Source: Arthrobacter sp. EPSL27
GTDB lineage: Bacteria > Actinomycetota > Actinomycetes > Actinomycetales > Micrococcaceae
Reading direction: 5' to 3'
Length of the DNA stretch: 64,000 bases
Assembly (NCBI RefSeq): GCF_001512305.1
Contig: NZ_LNUT01000004.1
Coordinates: 380,564-444,563, forward strand
This document shows positions 25,102-34,465 of the stretch, in pieces; the first letter of the stretch is position 1; the number at the start of each line of letters is the position of its first letter. The position numbers and the translations under genes were made by a program. Below the pieces are notes generated by a model. That model saw only the letters and a program-made list of their open reading frames with translations, searched no databases and had not been told where the DNA came from.

Positions 25102-26835
25102 ATGCTTGTCACTCTTATACGGCGCTACTCGAAGCCGTATCTGCCGTACATCTGGGCAGTGGTACTTTTCCAGCTCGCCTCCACCATCGCGGCGCTGTAC
25201 CTCCCCAGCCTCAACGCCCAGATCATCGACGAGGGGGTGTCCCGCGGCGACACGGACTACATCTGGCGCACAGGCGGGGTGATGCTGGGTGTCGCCCTGG
25301 TCCAGGTCGCCACCGCGATCGCCGGGGTCTACTTCGGCTCCAAGGCCGCCATGGCGTTTGGCCGCGACCTGCGCCGCGGGGTGTTCCGCAAGGTCACCAG
25401 CTTCTCCGCGAAGGACGTCAACGTCTTCGGCGCCCCCACCCTGATCACGCGCGGCACCAACGATGTGCAGCAGGTACAGATGCTGATGCTGATGGGCCTG
25501 AACTTCATGGTGGCCACACCCATCATGTGCATCGGCGGCATCGTGATGGCCGTCCGCGAGGACCTCAACCTGTCCTGGCTGGTCTGGGTCTCCGTTCCGG
25601 TCCTGGTGGTGGTGGTCGGGTACCTCGTGGTCCGCCTCATGCCGCTCTTCCGGTCCATGCAGGCGAAGATTGACCGGCTCAACGGCATCCTCCGCGAGCA
25701 GATCATCGGCATCCGCGTGGTCCGCGCCTTCGTCCGCGAACCGCACGAGGCCCAGCGTTTCGGCGCGGCCAACAAGGACCTCACCGACGTGTCGCTGAAA
25801 ATCGGCGCCCTCTTTGTCCTCATGTTCCCTGCCATCGGCATGATCCTCCACGTCTCCACCGCCGCCGTGCTGTGGTTCGGCGGCCAGCGGGTGGACGCCG
25901 GCGAAATGCAGGTCGGCGCACTGACGGCGTTCCTGCAGTACCTGCTGCAGATCCTCATGGCCGTCATGATGGGCACCTTTATGGCCATGATGATTCCGCG
26001 CGCCTCGGTCTGCGCGGACCGCATCGGCGAGGTGCTCGACGTCGAACCCTCCATCCACGAGACCCTCACCCCCGTGACGCCGGCCGAAAAAGCCGGCCGG
26101 GTCGAGTTCCGGAACGTGTCCTTCGCCTACCCCGGCGCCGAAGCGCCGGTGCTCAGCAACATCAGCTTCACGGCCGAACCCGGGCAGACGGTAGCCATCA
26201 TCGGCTCCACCGGCGCCGGCAAGTCCACCCTCCTGGCACTGCTGCCCCGCCTGCACGACGCCGCCTCCGGGGAAGTCCTGCTCGACGGCGTCCCGGTCAC
26301 CAACCTGGACCGGGCGGAGATCACCCAGCGCGTCGGCATGGTGCCGCAGCGGCCGTACCTGTTCTCCGGAACCATCGAGCACAACCTGCGCTTCGGCAAG
26401 CCCGACGCCACCGACCAGCAGCTGTGGGACGCCCTCACCGTGGCCCAGGCCGCGGACTTCGTGCGCGAGAAAAAGAACGGCCTCGACTCCCGGATCGCCC
26501 AGGGCGGCACCAACGTCTCGGGCGGCCAGCGGCAGCGGCTCTGCATCGCCCGGGCGCTGGTCACCGAGCCCAAGGTCTTCCTCTTTGACGATTCCTTCTC
26601 CGCCCTCGACGTCGCCACCGACGCCCGGCTCCGCAAGGCCCTCAAAGCGAAGACCGCCGACGCCACTGTGATCATCGTGGGCCAGCGCGTCTCCACCATT
26701 GCCGATGCGGACCAGATCCTGGTGCTCGACAACGGACGGATCGTGGACCGCGGCACGCACGAACAGCTGCTGCAGAGTTCCGCGACCTACCAGGAAATTG
26801 TCGAATCCCAGCTGACCGCGGAGGCCGTGGCATGA
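25102..26835 (+). CDS. ABC exporter half-transporter with degenerate ATP site (subunit 1)
   Basis: The product is 577 residues: six-helix transmembrane domain then ATPase. Walker A GSTGAGKS (about 368-375), canonical signature VSGGQRQ (about 472), Walker B VFLFDDS (about 492-498) with Asp in place of the catalytic Glu, and VGQRVST with Gln in place of the switch His (about 528). It overlaps subunit 2 by ATGA. Its intact signature serves the other subunit's active site. ATG 25102 has AAAGGA 9 bp upstream; GTG 25096 and TTG 25045 are possible earlier starts. The TM287/288 and LmrCD heterodimers are the family models. Confidence 0.9.
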   Translation: MLVTLIRRYSKPYLPYIWAVVLFQLASTIAALYLPSLNAQIIDEGVSRGDTDYIWRTGGVMLGVALVQVATAIAGVYFGSKAAMAFGRDLRRGVFRKVTSFSAKDVNVFGAPTLITRGTNDVQQVQMLMLMGLNFMVATPIMCIGGIVMAVREDLNLSWLVWVSVPVLVVVVGYLVVRLMPLFRSMQAKIDRLNGILREQIIGIRVVRAFVREPHEAQRFGAANKDLTDVSLKIGALFVLMFPAIGMILHVSTAAVLWFGGQRVDAGEMQVGALTAFLQYLLQILMAVMMGTFMAMMIPRASVCADRIGEVLDVEPSIHETLTPVTPAEKAGRVEFRNVSFAYPGAEAPVLSNISFTAEPGQTVAIIGSTGAGKSTLLALLPRLHDAASGEVLLDGVPVTNLDRAEITQRVGMVPQRPYLFSGTIEHNLRFGKPDATDQQLWDALTVAQAADFVREKKNGLDSRIAQGGTNVSGGQRQRLCIARALVTEPKVFLFDDSFSALDVATDARLRKALKAKTADATVIIVGQRVSTIADADQILVLDNGRIVDRGTHEQLLQSSATYQEIVESQLTAEAVA

Positions 26836-28874
26836 GCACCGACCAGAACGTCTCACCGCAGTCCGCTGCGCCGGAGCCGGACGAGGACTTCTTCGAAGAG
26901 GAATACCGTCCGGGCGAAGCCGACGGCGGCATGTTCGGCGACCTTCCGGCCAAAAAAGCCCAGCACTTCTGGCCCTCCGCGAAGCGCCTGATGGGGCTGC
27001 TGAAACCCGAACGCGCCGGCATCATCGCCGTCCTGGCCATGGTGACGGTCGCCGTCGTCCTGAACGTGGTGGCCCCGCGGATCCTCGGCCAGGCCATGGA
27101 CGTGATCTTCGGCGGAGTCGTCGGCAAACAGCTGCCCGCGGGCGGAACCAAGGAGCAGTTCGTCGACGGCCTGCGCGCCCAAGGCCAGGACAACTTCGCG
27201 GACATGCTGTCCACCATGGACGTGGTCCCCGGCGCCGGCATCGACTTCCAGAAACTCGCGTTCCTCATCAGCGTTGTCCTGCTGATGTACTTCGTCGCCA
27301 ACATCTTCCTGTGGCTGCAGGGCTACGTCCTGAACATCCTGGTGATGCGGGTGGTCCGCAAGCTGCGCGACGACACCGAAAAGAAGCTCAACAGGCTGCC
27401 GCTGAACTACTTCGACACCCGCCAGCGCGGCGACATCCTCTCCCGGGTCACCAACGATGTGGACAACATCCAGCAGGCCCTGCAGCAGGCCTTCGCGCAG
27501 CTGGTGAACTCGGCCCTGACGGTGATCGGCATCGTCATCATGATGTTCATCGTGTCCTGGCAGCTGGCCCTGATCGCCCTGGTCGCCCTGCCGCTCTCGG
27601 CCGTGGCCGCCGGCATCATCGGCGCCCGCAGCCAGAAGCTCTTCGCCGCCCAGTGGAAGAACACCGGCGAGCTCAACGGCCAGATCGAGGAATCGTTCTC
27701 CGGCCACGACCTGGTCCGGGTCTTCGGCCGCGACGCCGACATGCTGGACCGCTTCGACGAGCGGAACGAGGCCCTCTACAAGGCCAGCTTCGGGGCGCAG
27801 TTCGTATCCGGCATGATCATGCCGGTCATGCAGTTCATCTCCTACCTGAGCTACGTCGGCATCGCCGTCGTCGGCGGCCTGCGCGTTGCCTCCGGCGGAA
27901 TGAGCCTGGGCGACGCCACTGCGTTCATCCAGTACTCGCGCGAGTTCACCCAGCCGCTGGGCCAGATGGCGGGCATGGCGAATATGCTGCAGTCCGGCGT
28001 CGCGTCCGCGGAGCGGGTCTTCGAGTTCCTCGACGCCGAGGAACAGGACGCCGAAACCGCCACGGAGCACCTGCCGGCCAAGACCGACGGCCACGTCGAG
28101 TTCCGCAACGTCACGTTCAGCTACACCCCGGACAAGCCGCTGATCGAGGACCTCTCCTTCACCGCGGAGCCCGGCCACACAGTGGCGATTGTCGGCCCCA
28201 CCGGTGCCGGCAAGACCACCCTGGTGAACCTCGTGATGCGCTTCTACGAGCTCCAGGGCGGCAGCATCACGCTGGACGGGGTCGACATCACCCAGCTGAG
28301 CCGGTCCGAGCTGCGCGCCAAGGTGGGCATGGTGCTCCAGGATGCCTGGCTCTTCGGCGGGTCCATCTACGACAACATCCGCTACGGCAAGCTGGACGCC
28401 ACCGAGGAGCAGGTGATGGAGGCGGCGAAGGCCACCTTCGTGGACCGGTTCGTCCGGGCCCTTCCCGACGGCTACAACACCGTCATCGACGAGGAAGGCA
28501 ACAACGTCAGCGCCGGCGAGAAGCAGCTGATCACCATTGCCCGGGCATTCGTGGCCAACCCCTCCCTCCTGATCCTGGACGAGGCCACCAGCTCCGTGGA
28601 CACCCGCACGGAGGTGCTGGTCCAGAAGGCCATGGCCGCCCTGCGCACCGACCGCACCAGCTTTGTGATCGCCCACCGCCTCTCCACCATCCGCGACGCC
28701 GACACCATCCTTGTGATGGAGGCCGGGCGGATCGTGGAGCAGGGCGCCCACGCCCAGCTGCTGGACCTCAAAGGCGCCTACTACCGCCTGTACATGTCCC
28801 AGTTCGCCGGCGAGGATGCCGAGGCAGCCTTCTCGGTAGACCCGGAACATGACGCGACGGCGGTGCACAGTTGA
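26832..28874 (+). CDS. ABC exporter half-transporter with catalytic ATP site (subunit 2)
   Basis: The product is 680 residues. An acidic N-terminal extension of about 45 residues precedes the six-helix domain, and a long periplasmic-side insertion (about 95-135) separates helices 1 and 2. The ATPase has Walker A GPTGAGKT (about 455-462), altered signature VSAGEKQ (about 559), Walker B LLILDEATS with the catalytic Glu (about 584) and the switch His in IAHRLST (about 615). The pattern is complementary to subunit 1. Exporters of this kind move lipids, peptides or drugs. Confidence 0.92.
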   Translation: MSTDQNVSPQSAAPEPDEDFFEEEYRPGEADGGMFGDLPAKKAQHFWPSAKRLMGLLKPERAGIIAVLAMVTVAVVLNVVAPRILGQAMDVIFGGVVGKQLPAGGTKEQFVDGLRAQGQDNFADMLSTMDVVPGAGIDFQKLAFLISVVLLMYFVANIFLWLQGYVLNILVMRVVRKLRDDTEKKLNRLPLNYFDTRQRGDILSRVTNDVDNIQQALQQAFAQLVNSALTVIGIVIMMFIVSWQLALIALVALPLSAVAAGIIGARSQKLFAAQWKNTGELNGQIEESFSGHDLVRVFGRDADMLDRFDERNEALYKASFGAQFVSGMIMPVMQFISYLSYVGIAVVGGLRVASGGMSLGDATAFIQYSREFTQPLGQMAGMANMLQSGVASAERVFEFLDAEEQDAETATEHLPAKTDGHVEFRNVTFSYTPDKPLIEDLSFTAEPGHTVAIVGPTGAGKTTLVNLVMRFYELQGGSITLDGVDITQLSRSELRAKVGMVLQDAWLFGGSIYDNIRYGKLDATEEQVMEAAKATFVDRFVRALPDGYNTVIDEEGNNVSAGEKQLITIARAFVANPSLLILDEATSSVDTRTEVLVQKAMAALRTDRTSFVIAHRLSTIRDADTILVMEAGRIVEQGAHAQLLDLKGAYYRLYMSQFAGEDAEAAFSVDPEHDATAVHS

Positions 28875-29410
28875 GCGCCGCCGGCGGTGCGGCGCCGTCC
28901 GCAGAGTCAGAGTCCGCAGAGTCACAGTCCGTAGAGGGGTCCGCTGAGCCGGAGTCCCGGCGCATCGAGGTGCAGATCCCGATGCGCTGGGGCGACATGG
29001 ACGCCTACGGCCACATCAACAACGTCCAGATCGTCCGGATCCTGGAGGAGGCCCGCATCGCGGCCTTCGGCCCGCCCCGCGGGACGGGTCTGCCCGGCGT
29101 CGAGCCGCCCGTGGCGCTCTTCAATGAAGTGCCGGAGGGGACCCTGGCGCTGATCGTGGACCACAAGATCCGCTACGTCCGGACCCTGGAGTACCGCAAT
29201 GTGCCGGCCGTGGTCCAGCTGTGGATCGGGGCCGTGAAGGGCGCCAGCTTCGACATTCACTACCTGGTGCTGGACCCCGTCACGCGCGAGGACTGCGTCC
29301 GAGCCAGCAGCCACCTGGCGTTCGTGGACGAGGCAACGGGCCGGGTGCTCAGGCTGACGCCGGAGCAGAAAGAGAAGCTGGCCCGCTTCACGCCCGCTGC
29401 CGCGGGCTGA
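28871..29410 (+). CDS. Hotdog-fold acyl-CoA thioesterase
   Basis: The product is 179 residues. MRWGDMDAYGHINN is the 4-hydroxybenzoyl-CoA-thioesterase-type motif with the catalytic Asp. An acidic Ser/Glu-rich leader of about 30 residues is encoded by a degenerate TCAGAGTCC repeat (28906-28933). The start is TTG 28871, overlapping the exporter stop by 4 bp; a later start inside the leader is possible. It is probably the third gene of the exporter operon. The acyl substrate is unknown. Confidence 0.85.
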   Translation: MSAAGGAAPSAESESAESQSVEGSAEPESRRIEVQIPMRWGDMDAYGHINNVQIVRILEEARIAAFGPPRGTGLPGVEPPVALFNEVPEGTLALIVDHKIRYVRTLEYRNVPAVVQLWIGAVKGASFDIHYLVLDPVTREDCVRASSHLAFVDEATGRVLRLTPEQKEKLARFTPAAAG

Positions 29411-29507
29411 CCGAAACCGGTCCCATAGCCTCTACTCCGCCCTATCGATCGTCCCTAGAATGAAGAACCCGCGGGCACGTCGGCCCGGTAGCGAAGGAGC
29501 GCAGACC

Positions 29508-29786
29508 ATGGTGAACAAACGAGCCCAGATGATGGCGGACAAGCGCAAGAAGTACGCCCGGAAGAAGGCGTGGAAAGAGCTCTCGCCGATGGCGAAGTTC
29601 GGAACCATTACCGCCGCCGTCGTCCAACTCTCGCTTCTTGTCGCGGCCCAGACGGACATCACCCGCCGCCCGGCGAATCAGATCCGCGGCAGCAAGGCGA
29701 TGTGGCGGGTCGCCACGCTGATCAACTTCGTCGGCCCGGGCAGCTACTTCACCTTCGGCGTCAAGCGGCATTCCGCCGCAAAGTAG
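29508..29786 (+). CDS. Small membrane protein with PLDc_N-type (phospholipase D nuclease N-terminal-like) domain
   Basis: The product is 92 residues. A strongly basic start (KRAQMMADKRKKYARKKAWK) is followed by two hydrophobic helices flanking ITRRPANQIRG and WRVATLINFVGPGSYFTFG. The W...N/F..GP..Y..FG pattern matches the two-helix PLDc_N domain, here without any phospholipase domain. ATG 29508 has AAGGAG 8 bp upstream. It is a free-standing gene of unknown function, common in actinobacteria. Confidence 0.75.
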   Translation: MVNKRAQMMADKRKKYARKKAWKELSPMAKFGTITAAVVQLSLLVAAQTDITRRPANQIRGSKAMWRVATLINFVGPGSYFTFGVKRHSAAK

Positions 29787-29888
29787 GGAGTCTGACCAGC
29801 GATAGGGCCGATCTTCGGAACCTACCCGGAAGTAGCATCCGGGTGTCCCGTTATGCGGGCGTCCAGCTTAAGCCTGTAAATTGAAAGC

Positions 29889-32120
29889 ATGACCCCAGCC
29901 AAAAAGCCTGCCATGCACCGTGCCCTCGGCATCTCCAAGGAGATCGAAGACGCAGCGTGGTTCGTGCTGGGGCCGGGGCTGCACGGCAAACCGTCGGCGC
30001 TGGACGGGCGCACCAGGACCTGGTCCGTGCAGGCCGCCGCGGAGCTCCTCGACCGCCTGGAACGCGGGGTCCCGGACCCCAAGGCCCCCATGATGACCAA
30101 CCTGCGGGAGAACCTGCAGGGCGCCTCCCGGGGAGCGAAGCAGCTGGCCGTTGAGCTGCTGTTCCTCCAGTCCCTGCCGCTGGCCCACGAGGTGAAATCC
30201 CTCAAGGTCAAGCGCGCGCGGGTGGCGGAGGCCGCCAGCTGGCTGGAGCCGCCGCTGGAACTGCCGGACGAGCTGTACGCCGGCATGACCGATCACGGGG
30301 TCATCCGGGACCGCACCGCGGAATTCAACTGGACCATCTGGGACCACCTGAAATGGCTCTGCCGGTTCGTCCAGCACGTGGCCCAGCGGCCCCCGGGCGC
30401 CGTCGCGGCCGCCGTCAAGGATCCGCTGGCGTTCCACCGGCTGGTGGCCGGCACGCCGGACGACCAGCCGGCCATCCGCCGCAGCATCGAGTTCCTGGTG
30501 TGGCCCAGCTATTTCGAACCCGTAGTGGCCGACGTCGAACGCCAGGAAATCCGCGACGCGTTCGCCTCCCTGGTGGGCGGGGCGAAGGGCGACAGCGACG
30601 AGGAAATCTCGGCGGACATCCACCGCATCCGCCTGCACCTTGACGAGCAGGCCGGCCAGCGGATCGACTGGTACGCCCGGCAGCTGGTGAGCCAGTGGCG
30701 GAAGGTGGGCGATCCCGGCCGGCGCGCCTGGCTGCTGCGCACCCACCACGACAACGCCGAACTGCTCAGCACCTGGCAGTCCGAGGAATCGGTGACGCTC
30801 GACGTCGAGCACCTCCGGCTGCTGGACCCCGGCGTCACCGCCGGGGTGGTCCAGCACGCCGTGGACGAGGACTACAAGCACCTCGGCTACGTCGAGCGCG
30901 AGGACACCAAAACCGCGGTGTTCGCATTCCTGACCGTGATGAAACCCGGCGACCTGACCCTGTACCAGAGCTCCGGCACGGTCCGGGTGGGCGTGGTCCT
31001 CGGCGAGCCCGAGCACCGCGAGGACAACCGCCGCCTGCGCCGCAAGGTCCGCTGGTTCGACGAGACCCACAACATGACCGAGCTGCCCCGCCACGTGCAG
31101 CGGCAGCTGGCCACCTCCGGCATCGTCGCGGACATTACCCGCGTGATCCAGGCCCTCGAGGCCCTGCTGCCCGCCGAAGCGGAAGCCCAGCCCGGCGACG
31201 GCACCGAGCCGGCCGCCGTCGTCGAACCCGCCTGCGAAGGGTTCCGCCCGCTGACGCCGGAGTTCGCCGCATCCCTGCACATGGACCTGGAACCGCTGCA
31301 GGAAATCGCCGAGCTGCTGGAGGAGAACCGCCAGCTGGTGCTCTACGGCCCGCCCGGCACCGGCAAGACGTACCTCGCCAAGCACCTGGCCGCCCAGCTC
31401 GCCGGCGACACCACGGACGAACGCGTGAAGCTGGTGCAGTTCCACCCGTCGTACGCCTACGAGGACTTCTTCGAGGGCTTCCGGCCGGACAAGACCGAGG
31501 AAGGGCAGGTGTCCTTCAAGCTCGTTGCCGGGCCGCTGCGGCGAATCGCCGAGGAGGCTGCCAAACCGGGCAACGAGAGCAAGCCCTACTTCCTGATCAT
31601 CGATGAGATGAACCGGGCGAACCTCGCGAAGGTGTTCGGCGAGCTGTACTTCCTGCTCGAATACCGCGACGACCGGATCTACCTGCAGTACAGCCCCAAC
31701 GAGCCGTTCACGCTGCCGGACAACCTTTACATCATCGGCACCATGAACACCGCGGACCGGTCCATCGCGATGATGGACGCCGCGATCCGCCGCCGCTTCT
31801 CCTTCATCGAGCTGCACCCCAAAACGGAGCCGGTGAAGGGCTCGCTGCTGCGGTTCCTGGAGGCCCGCGGCCTGGACACGACGCCGGCCCTGCTGATGGA
31901 CGCGCTCAACGACGCCATCGACGAGTGGGACAGGGACCTGATGATCGGCCCGTCCTACTTCATGAAGCCCTCCGCCCAGACACCCAAGGGTCTGCGGCGG
32001 ATCTGGAAGTACGAACTGATGCCGTTGCTGGAGGAGCACTACCACGGCCAGCTGAACCGGGCCCAGCTGGAGGAGCGGTTCGGTTTGGACCAGCTGCTTG
32101 ACCGTCTTGCGCGCGTCTAG
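29889..32120 (+). CDS. mcrB: McrB-type AAA+ GTPase with EVE/PUA-like reader region
   Basis: This is the motor subunit of a modification-dependent McrBC-type restriction system. The 743 residues hold a helical N-terminus, a central EVE/PUA-like segment (about 335-395: FLTVMKPGDLTLYQSSG, then VRVGVVLGEPEH and RRKVRWFD) likely to read a modified base, and the McrB AAA+ domain: GPPGTGKT (about 487-494), FHPSYAYEDFFEGFRP, LIIDEMNRANLAKVFGEL, and GTMNTADRS, the McrB hallmark. E. coli McrB uses a different reader domain, so specificity may differ. It overlaps mcrC by 23 bp. Confidence 0.9.
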   Translation: MTPAKKPAMHRALGISKEIEDAAWFVLGPGLHGKPSALDGRTRTWSVQAAAELLDRLERGVPDPKAPMMTNLRENLQGASRGAKQLAVELLFLQSLPLAHEVKSLKVKRARVAEAASWLEPPLELPDELYAGMTDHGVIRDRTAEFNWTIWDHLKWLCRFVQHVAQRPPGAVAAAVKDPLAFHRLVAGTPDDQPAIRRSIEFLVWPSYFEPVVADVERQEIRDAFASLVGGAKGDSDEEISADIHRIRLHLDEQAGQRIDWYARQLVSQWRKVGDPGRRAWLLRTHHDNAELLSTWQSEESVTLDVEHLRLLDPGVTAGVVQHAVDEDYKHLGYVEREDTKTAVFAFLTVMKPGDLTLYQSSGTVRVGVVLGEPEHREDNRRLRRKVRWFDETHNMTELPRHVQRQLATSGIVADITRVIQALEALLPAEAEAQPGDGTEPAAVVEPACEGFRPLTPEFAASLHMDLEPLQEIAELLEENRQLVLYGPPGTGKTYLAKHLAAQLAGDTTDERVKLVQFHPSYAYEDFFEGFRPDKTEEGQVSFKLVAGPLRRIAEEAAKPGNESKPYFLIIDEMNRANLAKVFGELYFLLEYRDDRIYLQYSPNEPFTLPDNLYIIGTMNTADRSIAMMDAAIRRRFSFIELHPKTEPVKGSLLRFLEARGLDTTPALLMDALNDAIDEWDRDLMIGPSYFMKPSAQTPKGLRRIWKYELMPLLEEHYHGQLNRAQLEERFGLDQLLDRLARV

Positions 32121-33402
32121 CCAGCCGGGGCCGGCCAGCCCCGCCGCCCGCGACGGCGGGCCGGGTTCGGGTGCGCCGGGTTCCGGGCAGGTCCGCAGGA
32201 TTGTCCTCGATGAGCTCTCCGGCGGCGTCGTCGAGCGGCTGACCCCGGACAGCGCGGCCTACATCAACGGCAGCGGCCTGGCCAAGGCATCGCCGATGGG
32301 CATGGGGCTGTACCGGATCGAGCCCGTCGGGAAAGTCGGTTCCGTGCGGACGCCGGCGGTGCAGCTTGAGGTGCGGCCCAAGGACCGGCTGGGCCTGGAC
32401 CGGCTCCTGTTCCTGCTGGGCTACGCGGGCGACCAGGGTTTCCGCGAGGAGCCCGTGGCCGCGGTCGAGGAAGCGGACCTGTGGAGCGCGCTGGCGGAGT
32501 CGCTGGCGCAGCTCGCCGAGCGGGCGCTCAGCCGCGGCGTGCTGCAGGGCTACCTGAATGTGGATGACTCCCTGCGCACAGTCAAGGGCCGGATCAGGAT
32601 TTCGGACCAGATCTCCCGGCGCCCCGGCATGCTGGTGCCGCTGGAGGTCTCCTACGACGAGTTCACCGAGGACATCGCGGAGAACCGCATCCTGCGGGCG
32701 GCGCTGGAACGGATGTCCCAGGTCCCGGGTGTGCGGCCGGAGGTGCTGAGCCGGCTGCGCCAGCTCAAGGGCAAGCTCGCCGCCGTGACCCGCCTGCAGT
32801 CCGGCGCGCCGTTGCCGGTGTGGCGGGCCAGCCGGATGAACACGCGGTACCAGGCTGCCCTGCGGCTCGCCGAAGTGGTCCTGCGCCACGCCTCGGCGGA
32901 AGCCGGCGACGGTGCGCAGCAGTCGGCGTCGTTTGTGGTGGACATGTCCGTTGTGTTCGAGGACTTCGTCGGCACGGCGCTGCGCGAGGCCATGGCGGCT
33001 TACCCGGGGGAGATGCGCCTGCGCTACAACGCCCTGCTCAACGAGGCGGTCCGCGACTCGGACCGGATTGTGGTGCGGCCCGGTGCCGTCCACTTATTAG
33101 GCGGGCGGCCGGTGATGGTTTACGACGCCAAGTACCAGGCAGCGGCCGACGCCGGTGCCTCCTTGTCGGGCGACCATTACCGGATGCTGGCGTACTGCAC
33201 GTCCCTGCGGGTGCCGACAGCCTGGCTGGTGTATCCGGGCGCTGGGGAGATCAAGCTGCGCCGGATCCTGAACACGGACATTGACGTGGTGGAGTTCCCG
33301 CTGGACCTGTCGAAGCCGCCGGCGGAGATTTTGGCGTCCGTGGCGGACCTCGCGCAGCAGTCGTGGGGCGAAGTGGTGCGCCAGGCGACCATCAGCCGCT
33401 GA
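32098..33402 (+). CDS. mcrC: McrC, PD-(D/E)XK nuclease partner of McrB
   Basis: The product is 434 residues. A Pro/Gly-rich leader is followed by the McrC N-terminal beta domain (LEVRPKDRLGLDRLLFLLGYA) and the C-terminal nuclease with VVFEDFVGTALREAM, DRIVVRPGAV and VMVYDAKYQ, giving the D...DxK catalytic set. The start is TTG 32098, inside the mcrB end; the weak start implies coupling. Together with mcrB it should cleave DNA carrying methylated or otherwise modified bases, defending against phage or foreign DNA. Confidence 0.9.
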   Translation: MTVLRASSQPGPASPAARDGGPGSGAPGSGQVRRIVLDELSGGVVERLTPDSAAYINGSGLAKASPMGMGLYRIEPVGKVGSVRTPAVQLEVRPKDRLGLDRLLFLLGYAGDQGFREEPVAAVEEADLWSALAESLAQLAERALSRGVLQGYLNVDDSLRTVKGRIRISDQISRRPGMLVPLEVSYDEFTEDIAENRILRAALERMSQVPGVRPEVLSRLRQLKGKLAAVTRLQSGAPLPVWRASRMNTRYQAALRLAEVVLRHASAEAGDGAQQSASFVVDMSVVFEDFVGTALREAMAAYPGEMRLRYNALLNEAVRDSDRIVVRPGAVHLLGGRPVMVYDAKYQAAADAGASLSGDHYRMLAYCTSLRVPTAWLVYPGAGEIKLRRILNTDIDVVEFPLDLSKPPAEILASVADLAQQSWGEVVRQATISR

Positions 33403-33424
33403 CACGCTCCCAGGGCAGGTGCCG

Positions 33425-33718
33425 CTAGCTGGCGTCCTGGTCCACGGAGACAGCCAGGAGGTGGCACAGGAGAGCTTTTTCCGGCTGGCCCGGGTTGTTC
33501 TTGATGTGCTGGCGGAGCTTCTCGCGCACGTGAGCCTCTTCAGGCTTAGTGTCGGAGAGGATCGCATCGATGATGGCGGATACCTGCTGGCGGAGGGGCT
33601 CCAGGTCGTGGTCCACCTCGGTGGACCGCCGGTGCTCCTGCGACCGGTAGTCAGGGGACGTCCTCGACGGACCGGTGGTAATCCTCGGCGACGTGGTGGA
33701 CCTCAGCAAGTGCGGCAT
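33425..33718 (-). CDS. Small helical protein of unknown function next to mcrC
   Basis: The product is 97 residues. I do not recognise a family. The N-terminal 40 residues are polar and Ser/Thr/Arg-rich. The rest is predicted helical: LEPLRQQVSAIIDAILSD, then EEAHVREKLRQHI and EKALLCHLLAVSVDQ. ATG 33718 has GGGAG six bases upstream and the codons are G/C-ending, which supports a real gene; the frame is open to 33802 without a better start. It converges on mcrC with a 22-bp gap, and vsr lies upstream on the same strand. Confidence 0.5.
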   Translation of the reverse strand: MPHLLRSTTSPRITTGPSRTSPDYRSQEHRRSTEVDHDLEPLRQQVSAIIDAILSDTKPEEAHVREKLRQHIKNNPGQPEKALLCHLLAVSVDQDAS

Positions 33719-33836
33719 CTGGCGCTCCCGTGGAGTTGAAAGACGAGTGAATGCGGATTCAGTAGAGTCCTTGTCCCCAGATTCGGATATTACCTGAGGC
33801 AACGTAATCTGTCCCGCATGGCCGGTGGATTATTTT

Positions 33837-34364
33837 TTAGGCGTCGCCTTCAACCAACCCCGGCTGGTCTTCCGTCAGCACGACGCGGGGTCCGGCCGAT
33901 GACTCTCCTGCGGAGCCGGAGTGCGGGCCGCCCGGCGGGATTGGGTCGACGAGGAACCGGTCCAGCTGGGCTTCCAGCGCCGAAAGGTCCTTGAGTCCGC
34001 ACTCCCAGACGGTGAGTACCTCCCAGCCCAGATTCTCCAGCTGCTGGCGCTGCAGGGCATCGCGGGTCCGGGTGCGGGTGCGCTTGGCTTCCCAAAATTC
34101 GGCGTTGGCCTTGGGAGCGTGCTGCCCCACCCGGCAGTCATGGAAGTGCCAGAAACAGCCGTTGACGAAGATGACTTTGTGCCGGCCGGCGAACACCAGA
34201 TCAGGGTTGCCGGGAAGCCGGCCTCCGCGGGTGGCGCCGTGCAGCCTGTAGCGGTACCCCTTGGCGTGGAGCAGCCGGCGGACCAGCAGTTCCGGTTTGG
34301 TGTTCTTCCCGCGGATGCGGGACATGTTCCAGCTGCGCCGCTCGGGTGTCAGCTTGTCCGCCAT
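33837..34364 (-). CDS. vsr: Very short patch repair (Vsr) endonuclease
   Basis: The product is 175 residues. LTPERRSWNMSRIRGKNTKP, RYRLHGATRGGRLPGNPDLVF and VIFVNGCFWHFHDC carry the catalytic Asp and the His residues of Vsr, and WEVLTVWECGLK is the conserved late block. Vsr nicks next to the T of T:G mismatches arising by deamination of 5-methylcytosine. Its usual partner, a cytosine methyltransferase, is not in this window. The C-terminal 25 residues are an extra Pro/Ser-rich tail. It sits beside the modification-dependent mcrBC genes. Confidence 0.92.
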   Translation of the reverse strand: MADKLTPERRSWNMSRIRGKNTKPELLVRRLLHAKGYRYRLHGATRGGRLPGNPDLVFAGRHKVIFVNGCFWHFHDCRVGQHAPKANAEFWEAKRTRTRTRDALQRQQLENLGWEVLTVWECGLKDLSALEAQLDRFLVDPIPPGGPHSGSAGESSAGPRVVLTEDQPGLVEGDA

Positions 34365-34465
34365 GACTTAAGTCTAGGCGGCGGTGCCCTGGCGGACCGG
34401 GGCGGGATCGGTCAGGGCGGACGGCAGCGGGCGACGGCGGGCGACCTTACCGCCGTCGTACAGTT

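Noticed and set aside
26853..28925. 690-codon minus-strand open frame opposite ABC exporter subunit 2
   Set aside because: Antisense of a gene with complete ABC motifs; composition typical of a shadow frame.
33281..33739. 152-codon plus-strand frame over the end of mcrC and the small unknown gene
   Set aside because: The mcrC frame is the coding one up to 33402, and the minus-strand gene has a better ribosome site and codon use.
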